A program made the position numbers and the translations under genes. This document shows positions 52,568 through 63,980 of a DNA stretch of 64,000 nucleotides, piece after piece. This DNA comes from Azospirillum sp. TSO35-2 (GTDB taxonomy: Bacteria > Pseudomonadota > Alphaproteobacteria > Azospirillales > Azospirillaceae). The notes beneath the pieces are model-generated. The model saw only the letters and a program-made list of their open reading frames with translations. It had not been told where the DNA came from and ran no database searches. Where the stretch lies: the NCBI RefSeq assembly GCF_003116095.1, contig NZ_LGRA01000013.1, positions 292,535 through 356,534 of the forward strand, written 5' to 3'. Each line of letters begins with the position of its first letter. Positions within the stretch are counted from its first letter, which is position 1.

Positions 52568-55204
52568 ATGCGCAAATCGGCCTTCCTGGTCCTGATTCTG
52601 GTGATCCTCGGCAACGTCGCCCTCTGGGCGCTGTGGAACCGGCCGGTGGCGGAGCGGTCCTGGGCCGGCGCCATCACCGGCGTCGCCTACACCCCCTTCC
52701 ATTCCGACAAAAGCCCATCGAAGGGCGACAAGGCGTCCGCCGAGGACATCGAGAAGGACATGACGGCGCTGGAAGGCGCCGTGAAGGCGGTCCGCACCTA
52801 CTCCACCACCGACGGGTCGGAGATGGTGGCGGCGATCGCCGGCAAGCATGGCCTGCCGGTCACCGCCGGCGCCTGGACCACCGGCAAGCCCGAGATCGAC
52901 GAGCCGGAACTGGCCGGCCTGATCAAGGTCGCCCGCGCCAACAGCAACGTCCGCCGCGTGCTGGTCGGCAACGAGGCGATCCTGCGCGCCGACCTGACCG
53001 TCCCGCAGGCGATCGACTACATCAAGCGGGTCAAGAAGAAGGTCAACGTCCCGGTGTCGATCGCCGAGCCGTGGCACGTCTGGCTGAAGCACCCGGAACT
53101 GGTCGAGGCGGTTGATTTCCTGGCCGTCCACCTGCTGCCCTATTGGGAAGGCGTGCCGGTCGACCAGTCGGTCGACTACGCCATGTTCCGCTACAACGAG
53201 CTGAAGACCAAGTACCCGAACAAGCACATCCTGATCGGCGAGATCGGCTGGCCGGCCGACGGCCCGTGGCGCCGCGGCGCCGAGGCGAGCCAGGTCAACC
53301 AGGCGAAGTTCATCCGCAACTTCCTGAACGTCGCCGCCCAGAACAAGCTCGACTACTTCATCATGGAGTCGTTCGACCAGCCCTGGAAGCGCGAGATCGA
53401 GGGCACGGCCGGCACGAGCTGGGGCCTGTGGGACTATCAGCGCAACCCGAAATTCCCGATGATCGGCGGGGTGAACGAGGTCCGCAACTGGGAGATCAAG
53501 TGCGGCACCGCGGTGGCGCTCGGCTTCCTGCCGTTGGTGTTCTTCCTGTGGCGCCGCCCCGACCTGAAGATCGGCGGCCAGATCTTCTACGGCGCGCTGA
53601 TCCAGGCGGTCGCCTCCGTCCTCGTCTTCACCGTCAGCGCCGCCTCGGCCGCCGGCCTCGCGACGACCACCGAGATCGCCTGGGGCTTGCTGATCTTCTG
53701 CCAGCTCGTGCTGTTCGCGGTGATGCTGATCGACGGCATGGAGCTGACCGAGGTCGTCTGGCAGAACAAGTTCAAGCGCAAGTTCATCCCCTGCTCCGCC
53801 GCGCCCTTGCCCAACGCGGCGAAGGTGTCGATCCATGTGCCCTGCTACAACGAACCGCCGCACATGGTGATGCAGACGCTGGACGCGCTGGCCCGGCTCG
53901 ACTACCCGAACTATGAAGTGCTGCTGCTCGACAACAACACCAAGGACCCGGCGGTCTGGCGGCCGGTCGAGGAGTATTGCAAGAAGCTGGGGCCGAAGTT
54001 CCGCTTCTTCCACCTCGACAACTGGCCCGGCTTCAAGGCCGGCGCGCTGAATTTCGGTCTGGCGCAGACCGCACCCGACGCCGAGCACATCGCGGTGATC
54101 GACAGCGACTATCAGGTCCACCCCGATTGGCTGAAGGCAACCATCCCGCACTTCAACCGGCCGGAGGTCGGCTTCGTCCAGTCGCCGCAGGACTACCGGG
54201 AGTGGGAACACGACCTGTTCCAGCGCATGACCAACTGGGAATACGCCGGCTTCTTCCACATCGGCATGATCCAGCGGAACGAGCGCAACGCGATCATCCA
54301 GCACGGCACCATGACCATCATCCGCAAGTCGGCGCTGGAAAAGGTCGGCCGCTGGGGCGAGTGGTGCATCACCGAGGACGCCGACCTGGGCCTGCGCCTG
54401 TTCGAGCACGGCTATGAAGCCGTCTACATGCCGGAGAGCTACGGCAAGGGCCTCGTCCCCGACAGCTTCTCCGCCTACAAGACGCAGCGCTTCCGCTGGG
54501 CCTATGGCGCGGTGCAGATCCTGAAGCACCATTGGCGCCAGCTGTCGCCGGGCGCCAAGGAGCTGACCACCGGGCAGAAGTACCATTTCATCACCGGCTG
54601 GCTGCCCTGGTTCGCCGACGCCGCCCACATGGTGTTCGGCATCGCCGGCATCCTGTGGTCGATCGGCCTGATGGCCTTCCCGAAATACTTCGAGTTCCCG
54701 CCCAACGTCTTCATGATCCCGACGCTGAGCGTCTTCGCCTTCAAGGTCGGCGCCTCGCTGTGGCTCTACGAGGCGCGGGTGAAGTGCGGCTTCTGGGACA
54801 AGGTCGGCGCCGCCATCGCCGGCATGGCGCTGACCCACACCGTCGGCCGCGCCATGTGGCTGGGCATCTTCACCTCCGGCCGGCCCTTCGTCCGCACGCC
54901 GAAGTGCGAGAACCAGCCGGCGCTGATGCAGGCCTTCCTGATGGCGCGCGAGGAGCTGGTGCTGCTGGTGTCGCTGTGGGGCGCCGCGCTGGCCATCGTC
55001 CTGGTGTTCGGCCACGAGAACCGCGACGCCTTCATGTGGTCGGGCCTGCTGGTGGTGCAGTCGCTGCCCTATCTGGCCGCCTTCGTCACCGCGCTGATCA
55101 ACGTCTTCCCGACCATCGGCTTCGGCAAGAGCAAGCCGCAGGCCGACACGGGCGCCGGCAAGGACGGGACCAAGGACGCCGTCGGCGCCGGCGCCGGCGA
55201 CTGA
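52568..55204 (+). CDS. GH17-GT2 membrane beta-1,3-glucan synthase (NdvB-like)
   Basis: An 878-residue fusion. After an N-terminal signal anchor (SAFLVLILVILGNVALWALW) comes a glycoside hydrolase family 17 domain (about 35-310) with Glu136 in VGNEAI and Glu225 in GEIGWP. Membrane helices (about 315-400) lead to a family 2 glycosyltransferase with D512-S-D514, ED at 603-604 and QRFRW at 640-644, then further helices to the end. This layout matches NdvB-type proteins of Bradyrhizobium and Pseudomonas that make cyclic beta-1,3-glucan, with the GH17 part acting as a transglycosylase. Azospirillum is reported to make such glucans. The C-terminal tail is Gly/Asp/Lys-rich. ATG 52568 begins a proper anchor. 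Confidence 0.88.
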   Translation: MRKSAFLVLILVILGNVALWALWNRPVAERSWAGAITGVAYTPFHSDKSPSKGDKASAEDIEKDMTALEGAVKAVRTYSTTDGSEMVAAIAGKHGLPVTAGAWTTGKPEIDEPELAGLIKVARANSNVRRVLVGNEAILRADLTVPQAIDYIKRVKKKVNVPVSIAEPWHVWLKHPELVEAVDFLAVHLLPYWEGVPVDQSVDYAMFRYNELKTKYPNKHILIGEIGWPADGPWRRGAEASQVNQAKFIRNFLNVAAQNKLDYFIMESFDQPWKREIEGTAGTSWGLWDYQRNPKFPMIGGVNEVRNWEIKCGTAVALGFLPLVFFLWRRPDLKIGGQIFYGALIQAVASVLVFTVSAASAAGLATTTEIAWGLLIFCQLVLFAVMLIDGMELTEVVWQNKFKRKFIPCSAAPLPNAAKVSIHVPCYNEPPHMVMQTLDALARLDYPNYEVLLLDNNTKDPAVWRPVEEYCKKLGPKFRFFHLDNWPGFKAGALNFGLAQTAPDAEHIAVIDSDYQVHPDWLKATIPHFNRPEVGFVQSPQDYREWEHDLFQRMTNWEYAGFFHIGMIQRNERNAIIQHGTMTIIRKSALEKVGRWGEWCITEDADLGLRLFEHGYEAVYMPESYGKGLVPDSFSAYKTQRFRWAYGAVQILKHHWRQLSPGAKELTTGQKYHFITGWLPWFADAAHMVFGIAGILWSIGLMAFPKYFEFPPNVFMIPTLSVFAFKVGASLWLYEARVKCGFWDKVGAAIAGMALTHTVGRAMWLGIFTSGRPFVRTPKCENQPALMQAFLMAREELVLLVSLWGAALAIVLVFGHENRDAFMWSGLLVVQSLPYLAAFVTALINVFPTIGFGKSKPQADTGAGKDGTKDAVGAGAGD

Positions 55205-55294
55205 GCGACCGGACGGGATTGGCGCTTTCGCGTTGACGGCGGCGCCAATCCTGCCAGACTTGACCATTGAGGGGTTGTCCCTGGAGGCGGGTCC

Positions 55295-55861
55295 ATGTCC
55301 GGAAGCGGCATCGGTTCACCGGAGTTCACCGTTCGCACCGCCACCGGCGTCGAACGAACCGGGAGCGCGACCGACCGCCGCCAGCGCCGCAACCCGCGCC
55401 AGGAGTTGCACGACCGGCAGCAGGAACGGCGCGAACAGAACCCGCCCAACCCGCAGCGCCGCCGCCTCTACGATCTGCTGTTCGACGAGGTCGACCAGTT
55501 CGACGGGCTGAACGACCGCCAGCGCGACCGGCTGAAGGCCAACCTCCGCGACCACCTGACCGCCCGCGCCCCGCCGCCCGCCGCGACGCCGCCACCGGAG
55601 CACGACGAGGAGGCGCTCGCCGCCGCGGTGCTGAACGATCCGGCCGCCGCGGTTCCGGTCGATCCTGAACACATCGTCCGCGCCGCGACCGGAGCCGGCG
55701 AGTCCCAATCGGCCGAAGATGCGGAAACCGCGAGGTTGGCGCAGCAACTGCGCGACTGCCTCGCCCGCAACAGCGACCGCGCCCGCAAGGTCGCGGTCTA
55801 CCTGCACCTGCTGCTGACGCTGGAGGGCGCGTTCCGGCCGCATATGATCGTGGATGTGTAG
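55295..55861 (+). CDS. Hypothetical protein, 188 aa
   Basis: Starts [20 protein letters not shown]. It has a strongly charged Arg/Gln/Asn-rich stretch (about 25-60), a helical unit ([20 protein letters not shown]), a Pro/Ala linker, and a C-terminal helical region ([20 protein letters not shown]). No signal or membrane segment and no recognised family. It is followed directly by a large inverted repeat and is convergent with recA. GGAGG lies about 10 bases before the ATG. Confidence 0.68.
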   Translation: MSGSGIGSPEFTVRTATGVERTGSATDRRQRRNPRQELHDRQQERREQNPPNPQRRRLYDLLFDEVDQFDGLNDRQRDRLKANLRDHLTARAPPPAATPPPEHDEEALAAAVLNDPAAAVPVDPEHIVRAATGAGESQSAEDAETARLAQQLRDCLARNSDRARKVAVYLHLLLTLEGAFRPHMIVDV

Positions 55862-55883
55862 GCGGGGCGTGGTGAAGTGTCGA

Positions 55884-56003
55884 CTTCGAAGCCCCCACCT
55901 ATCCTCCCCCGCTGGGCGGGGGAGGGACTGCCGCCACTCTCCCATATAAGCACCAGTCTCCTCCCCCGCCCAGCGGGGGAGGATTAAGGTGGGGGCTTCG
56001 AAG
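55884..56003. repeat. Large inverted repeat (intergenic palindromic element)
   Basis: Two arms of about 43 bp in opposite directions (55884-55926 and 55960-56003), nearly identical, differing by a 2-base indel, around a 33-bp centre. Each begins or ends with CTTCGAAG and contains its own palindrome CCTCCCCCGC...GCGGGGGAGG. The pattern is that of dispersed REP/BIME-like intergenic elements; only this copy is in the window. Confidence 0.88.
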
Positions 56004-56018
56004 CCGACACCGCCCAAA

Positions 56019-56052
56019 GAAAAAGCCCCGCCTCCCTTTCGGAAGACGGGGC
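56019..56052 (-). terminator. Intrinsic terminator of recA
   Basis: On the minus strand GCCCCGTCTTCC pairs with GGGAGGCGGGGC around a GAAA tetraloop and is followed by TTTTTCTTT. It lies about 25 bp after the recA stop. Confidence 0.88.
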
Positions 56053-56076
56053 CTTCAACCATCAACCCGCCGCGGC

Positions 56077-57156
<1,080 letters not shown>

Positions 57157-57211
57157 GCCCGTTACCCCTCTCTTAGAACACACGGTCGGCGCTCTTGCAA
57201 CGAGGCTGAAT

Positions 57212-57226
57212 GTACTCTTTCCGTTC
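57212..57226 (-). promoter_or_regulatory. LexA/SOS box of recA
   Basis: GTAC-N7-GTTC (57212-57226 on the plus strand), one base from the alphaproteobacterial LexA consensus GTTC-N7-GTTC (GAAC-N7-GAAC on the other strand), 56 bp before the recA start. Confidence 0.75.
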
Positions 57227-57309
57227 TCATTTGCAAGGGCTGATGTTGCCGTGACGTTCCTATTTTCCGGCCTGTTTTTGGGGCCCGTTTCGAGGGCGCG
57301 CGGACGGGC

Positions 57310-59889
<2,580 letters not shown>

Positions 59890-59931
59890 CGCGTGTCCCG
59901 GTCGCGATCGAACATCACGGCCCGGGCGGGC

Positions 59932-61008
59932 TCAGTTGCGCAGCGTCCGCCCCTTGAGCTTGAAGACATAAGTAATGACTTCGGCGACCGCCCGATAGTG
60001 CTCGGATGGAACTTCCTCGTCGATATCGCAAGCGGCATAGAGCGCACGGGCGAGAGGCGGGTTTTCTATGACCGGAACCTTGTTGGCCTCGGCGACCTCG
60101 CGGATCTTGAAGGCCACCTGGTCAACGCCCTTGGCCAGCACCATCGGCGCGCCCATCTGCGACGGGTCGTATTTCAGCGCGATCGCGTAGTGGGTCGGGT
60201 TGGTGACCACCACGTCGGCGCTGGGCACCGCCGCCATCATGCGCTTGCGCGCGCGTTCGAAGCGGATCTGGCGGATGCGGCCCTTGACCATCGGGTCGCC
60301 TTCCTGCTGCTTGTGCTCGTCCTTGACCTCCTGCTTGGTCATCTTCATGCGCTTGTCAAACTGGTGCTTCTGCCACAGGAAGTCGCCGGCGGCGAGGAAG
60401 GTCAGCACCACCAGAACCCCGACCAGCAGGCGATAGGCCAGCGCGTCGACCTGTTTCAGCAGGGCCATGATGTCGATGCCGATGAAGGCCTCGATGCCGC
60501 CGAACATCGGCCTCAGCGCCAGATAGGCGACGCCGCCGACCACCGCCAGCTTGGCGATGCTCTTCAGCAGCTCCACCGCCTGGTTGGCCTTGAACATGTT
60601 CATCAGGCCGGGCAGCGGGTTCAGCTTGCCGAACTTCGGCGCGATCAGCCCCCAGGAGACGTGGAAGCCGGTCTGCCCGACGGTCGACAGCACGGCCGCC
60701 CCGACGAACAGCAGGATCGGCAACCACAGCGCCGCCATCGCGTCCATCATCACCCGGAACAGCAACGCCCCCACCCCGGCGCGGTCGAAGGTGAACTCGT
60801 CGAGATTTTCGAAATAATAGTTCAGGCGGAAGACCATCCGCTTCATCGTGCCGGGCAGGATGGAGATCAACACCACCAGCATCGTCGCGACCGCCAGCCA
60901 GTTCGCGACCTCGCGGGTCATGGCGAACTGGCCTTCCTCATGGGCCTGATCGAGCTTCTTGGATGTCGGGTCCTCTGTTTTGGAGGACTCGTCCGCGTCT
61001 TCCGACAC
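59932..61008 (-). CDS. flhB: Flagellar export apparatus protein FlhB
   Basis: A 358-residue membrane protein with four helices and a C-terminal cytoplasmic domain containing the autocleavage site NPTH (270-273, VVVTNPTHYAIALKY). It belongs to the flagellar type III export gate and switches substrate from rod/hook to filament type. It starts 19 bp after the fliR stop and continues the fliE-fliQ-fliR-flhB order. Confidence 0.97.
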   Translation of the reverse strand: MSEDADESSKTEDPTSKKLDQAHEEGQFAMTREVANWLAVATMLVVLISILPGTMKRMVFRLNYYFENLDEFTFDRAGVGALLFRVMMDAMAALWLPILLFVGAAVLSTVGQTGFHVSWGLIAPKFGKLNPLPGLMNMFKANQAVELLKSIAKLAVVGGVAYLALRPMFGGIEAFIGIDIMALLKQVDALAYRLLVGVLVVLTFLAAGDFLWQKHQFDKRMKMTKQEVKDEHKQQEGDPMVKGRIRQIRFERARKRMMAAVPSADVVVTNPTHYAIALKYDPSQMGAPMVLAKGVDQVAFKIREVAEANKVPVIENPPLARALYAACDIDEEVPSEHYRAVAEVITYVFKLKGRTLRN

Positions 61009-61027
61009 CGGCGTCTCCTTCCCGGGG

Positions 61028-61798
61028 CTAGAGCGGCTTCAGCAGGTCGATGAAGGTCGATTCGAACCGCGACAGCCAGAACATCATCATCGCGCCAAGC
61101 GTCAGCGCGAACATGAACAGACCGAGCAGCACCTGGACCGAGGTGAAGAGCTGGAACACCTGCACCTGCGGCGCCAGCTTGTTCAGCAGGCCGAGCGCCA
61201 GCGCGAACAGCATCCCGGTGATCAGGAAGGGCGCCGACATCTGCACACCCAGCAGGAAGGTCTTCGACACCAGCTGCCCCACCACGTTGGCCATGTCGTC
61301 GACCGGGATCGCCGCCCCCGGCACGAAGCTGACGTAGCTGTCGACCACCGCCATGATCAGCAGATGGTGCAGGTCGGTGACGAACAGCAGCAGCAATCCC
61401 AGCCAGCCCAGCAGCGAACCGGGCAGCGAGCCCGCCGTCGCCAGCGCCGGGTTGAAGATCTGGGCGTTGGACAGGCCGGTCTGCAGGCTGATGATGGTGC
61501 CGGCGACCTCCAGCGTGCCCATCAGCAGCCGGGCGATGGTTCCAAGGAAGATGCCGACCGTCATCTCACCCGCCGCCAGCACCACCAGTTGCAGCGGTCC
61601 GGCCGGCATCGGCGGCAGTTGCTGCCGGATCGCCGGGGCCACCACCACGCTGACCGCCAGCGCGAACAGCAGGCGGGCGCGTGTGGGGACGAAGGCGTCG
61701 CCGATGGTCGGCATCACGCTGAACGCCGTGCCGACGCGCAGGAAGACCATCATCCAGACGAAGATCTGCTCGCCCAGAAGTTGCTGCAGAACGCTCAT
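61028..61798 (-). CDS. fliR: Flagellar export protein FliR
   Basis: A 256-residue membrane protein of the export gate, with hydrophobic helices and the family motif SLQTGLSNAQIFNPA ending in a short cytoplasmic tail. It works with FliP, FliQ and FlhB at the centre of the basal body. Its ATG overlaps the fliQ stop (ATGA). fliP is not in the window. Confidence 0.95.
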   Translation of the reverse strand: MSVLQQLLGEQIFVWMMVFLRVGTAFSVMPTIGDAFVPTRARLLFALAVSVVVAPAIRQQLPPMPAGPLQLVVLAAGEMTVGIFLGTIARLLMGTLEVAGTIISLQTGLSNAQIFNPALATAGSLPGSLLGWLGLLLLFVTDLHHLLIMAVVDSYVSFVPGAAIPVDDMANVVGQLVSKTFLLGVQMSAPFLITGMLFALALGLLNKLAPQVQVFQLFTSVQVLLGLFMFALTLGAMMMFWLSRFESTFIDLLKPL

Positions 61799-62154
61799 CC
61801 GCCGGCCGCCGCCGCGGTGGGCGCCGCGGCCGGGCTGATGCCGGTGCCGGGGGTGAAGGGGGCGCCGCCATTCTCGGTCGCGCCGACGCCGATGGCGACG
61901 ATGCGGTCGGCCACCTCATGCTCGAAGAAATCGGTCAGCTTGCCCAGCATGAAGGGCATCAGCAGGATCGACAGGCCGAACACCAGCAGCACCTTCGGCA
62001 CCATCGCCAGCGTCTGTTCGCTGATCTGGGTGACGGCCTGGAAGATGGAGATCACGGTGCCGACCACCATCATGATGACGAGAATCGGCCCACTCACCAT
62101 CACCAGCGTGACGATCGAGGTGCGGCAGAGCGCGATGACTTCGGTCTCGTTCAT
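61795..62154 (-). CDS. fliQ: Flagellar export protein FliQ with a C-terminal extension
   Basis: A 119-residue protein whose first 85 residues are typical FliQ (two helices; VSGPILVIMMVVGTVISIFQ, then TQISEQTLAMVPKVLLVFGL). FliQ is usually about 89 residues; here a Gly/Ala/Pro-rich tail of about 30 residues follows (GATENGGAPFTPGTGISPAA). The stop overlaps the fliR ATG, which argues that the tail is real and read through to this point. Confidence 0.95.
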   Translation of the reverse strand: MNETEVIALCRTSIVTLVMVSGPILVIMMVVGTVISIFQAVTQISEQTLAMVPKVLLVFGLSILLMPFMLGKLTDFFEHEVADRIVAIGVGATENGGAPFTPGTGISPAAAPTAAAAGG

Positions 62155-62191
62155 GGCGGCAGCCCGGATGGCGATGCGGACGGGCCGGCCG

Positions 62192-62491
62192 TCACATCGG
62201 CATGCGCAGGATTTCCTGATAGGCGTTCAGCACCTTGTCGCGCACCGCGGTGACGGTCTGGAGCGTGACCTCGGCGTTGGTGACGGCCTGGACCACGTCG
62301 TTCAGGTCGGCCTTGCCGACCGCGGCCAGCGCCGACATGTCCTCGCTCTTCTTCAGGGTGCCGATCGATTCCTTGGCCGCCTGCTCCAGCACGTCGCCGA
62401 AGGACACGCCGTCGCGCGCGGCCATGCCGGGGCCGGTCGTCTTGGCGGCGGTGGTGGCGTAGGCCGCGGCGGCGTTCAGCGGATTGATCAT
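62192..62491 (-). CDS. fliE: Flagellar hook-basal body protein FliE
   Basis: A 99-residue protein with the typical FliE ends (MINPLNAAAAY; LTVTAVRDKVLNAYQEILRM pattern in TLQTVTAVRDKVLNAYQEIL). FliE joins the MS ring to the rod and is the first exported axial protein. It lies 34 bp after flgC. Confidence 0.95.
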   Translation of the reverse strand: MINPLNAAAAYATTAAKTTGPGMAARDGVSFGDVLEQAAKESIGTLKKSEDMSALAAVGKADLNDVVQAVTNAEVTLQTVTAVRDKVLNAYQEILRMPM

Positions 62492-62525
62492 GGCGGCGGT
62501 TCCGGTGTGTCAGGGGAGCGGTGGG

Positions 62526-62936
62526 TCAGGCGCGCAGGATGTCGATGGTGCGCGTCAGCATCTGGCGCGCGGTGTCGATGGCGGACAGGTTGGCCTCGTA
62601 GCTGCGCTGGGCCTCGCGCATGTCCATCGCCTCCACCACGGTGTTGACGTTGGGCAGCAGGACATAGCCGTCGGCGTCGGCCGAGGGGTGGGACGGGTCG
62701 TAGCGACGCTGGAAATCGGACTTGTCGACGTCGACCTTGGCGACGCGGACCTTGTCGACGTCCATCGACCGGTCCAGCTCGTTCTTGAAGGTGACGGTCT
62801 TGCGGCGGTACGGCAGGTCGCCCGGCGTCTCCGCCGTGGTGGTGGCGTTGGCCAGATTCTCGGAAATGACCTTCAGGCGCGTGCCCTGCGCCTTCATGCC
62901 CGAGGCGGACACCGCCATCGACTTGTAGAGATCCAT
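62526..62936 (-). CDS. flgC: Flagellar basal-body rod protein FlgC
   Basis: A 136-residue proximal rod protein. The N-terminal axial motif SASGMKAQGTRLKVISENLA (with NLANA) and the C-terminal DMREAQRSYEANLSAIDTAR are typical. It is exported through the flagellar apparatus and builds the rod with FlgB. It starts 59 bp after the flgB stop. Confidence 0.96.
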   Translation of the reverse strand: MDLYKSMAVSASGMKAQGTRLKVISENLANATTTAETPGDLPYRRKTVTFKNELDRSMDVDKVRVAKVDVDKSDFQRRYDPSHPSADADGYVLLPNVNTVVEAMDMREAQRSYEANLSAIDTARQMLTRTIDILRA

Positions 62937-62995
62937 CGCAACGCCTCCTCAAGACCGCAACCGGCCATCAAACGCCGGCTATCGATCGCCCGCCG

Positions 62996-63400
62996 TCAAC
63001 TTCCCGACCGGATCGCCGATTTGATCATCGCCACCTGTTTCTTGTACAGGTTGGTGATGGTCTGGTAATCCATCGAATTCTGGCTCATCCGCATCATCTG
63101 GTCTTCCAGGACGACGTTGTTGCCGTCCGGCGCCGTCTCATACGGGTCGCGCACCTTCTGTTCCTGTGCCGTGCCGCCGGCCCCGCGCGTTCCCGCCAGA
63201 TGCGACGCGTTGGTCGCCACCGGCGTCAGCCGCCGGCTGTCGGACAGCGCGTCGCGAAAGGAGAAGGGCTTCAGGTCCTTGCCCTTGTAGTCCGGCGTGT
63301 CGGCGTTGGCGATGTTCTGCGACAGGACTTCCTGACGCTGGGTCAGCCAGTCCATCTTGCGCGACATCAGCTTGAAAAGGCCGAGATTTCCGAGGTCCAT
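62996..63400 (-). CDS. flgB: Flagellar basal-body rod protein FlgB
   Basis: A 134-residue proximal rod protein with RQEVLSQNIANADTPDYKGK at the N-terminus and the C-terminal MRMSQNSMDYQTITNLYKKQ. It is the first gene of the flgBC-fliE-fliQR-flhB unit, so the operon promoter lies upstream in 63401-63623. Confidence 0.96.
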   Translation of the reverse strand: MDLGNLGLFKLMSRKMDWLTQRQEVLSQNIANADTPDYKGKDLKPFSFRDALSDSRRLTPVATNASHLAGTRGAGGTAQEQKVRDPYETAPDGNNVVLEDQMMRMSQNSMDYQTITNLYKKQVAMIKSAIRSGS

Positions 63401-63544
63401 GGCCCGCGATCCGCTGCTTCCGGCCGCGACGCCCGGCCCGGGGGGGGGAAAGCCCCTGGAAACCGGTCGAACGGCATCACCATCGATGGTCGCCGGTTTG
63501 CGTTAACGAAGGATGAATCATCCCGGACCACACCCGCCGGCGCC

Positions 63545-63571
63545 GCAGGCTTTACACTTCGTTAAGCCTGC
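63545..63571. promoter_or_regulatory. Inverted repeat upstream of flgB
   Basis: GCAGGCTT (63545-63552) and AAGCCTGC (63564-63571) form a perfect 8-bp inverted repeat with an 11-bp spacer between the divergent flgB operon and the FlhB-like gene. It could bind a flagellar regulator; none is identified. Confidence 0.4.
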
Positions 63572-63623
63572 CGGTCCAGGATGCCGCCATCGTTCCGAAC
63601 CGCCGGCCGGCAGGAAGCATCGC

Positions 63624-63980
63624 TTGACCGCGCATTCCCGTTCCTCAACGCCGCCGGGTGCGGCGGCCGGCGCCTCGGCGTCGCGGCCCGCCCGCCGCCC
63701 GGTGGCCGTCGCGCTGAAATACGCGCTGGGGACGCAGACCCTGCCGCGCATCGTCGCCACCGGCAAGGGCACCGTCGCCGAGCAGATCCTGGAGGTCGCC
63801 TTCGCCAACGGGGTCAAGGTGCGCGAGGACGCCGACTTGGTCGAGATCCTGTCGGCGATCGAGGTCGACAGCGACATCCCGGTGGAGGCGATCGCCGCCG
63901 TCGCGGAAGTCCTGGCCCACGTCTACCGCGCCAACGGCACCCTGCCGCCGGCCCCCCACGAGGAGGAGGATACGCCATGA
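63624..63980 (+). CDS. FlhB C-terminal domain-like protein, 118 aa
   Basis: A protein resembling only the cytoplasmic C-domain of FlhB/YscU: VAVALKYALGTQTLPRIVAT, then VKVREDADLVEILSAIEVDSDI and IPVEAIAAVAEVLAHVYRAN. The membrane part and the NPTH cleavage motif are absent. Such FlhX/FhlB-type proteins can substitute for the FlhB C-domain in export. Start is taken as TTG 63624 (GGAAG upstream); an ATG at 63513 in the same frame would add 37 residues of unordered sequence. The stop overlaps the next ATG. Confidence 0.78.
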   Translation: MTAHSRSSTPPGAAAGASASRPARRPVAVALKYALGTQTLPRIVATGKGTVAEQILEVAFANGVKVREDADLVEILSAIEVDSDIPVEAIAAVAEVLAHVYRANGTLPPAPHEEEDTP

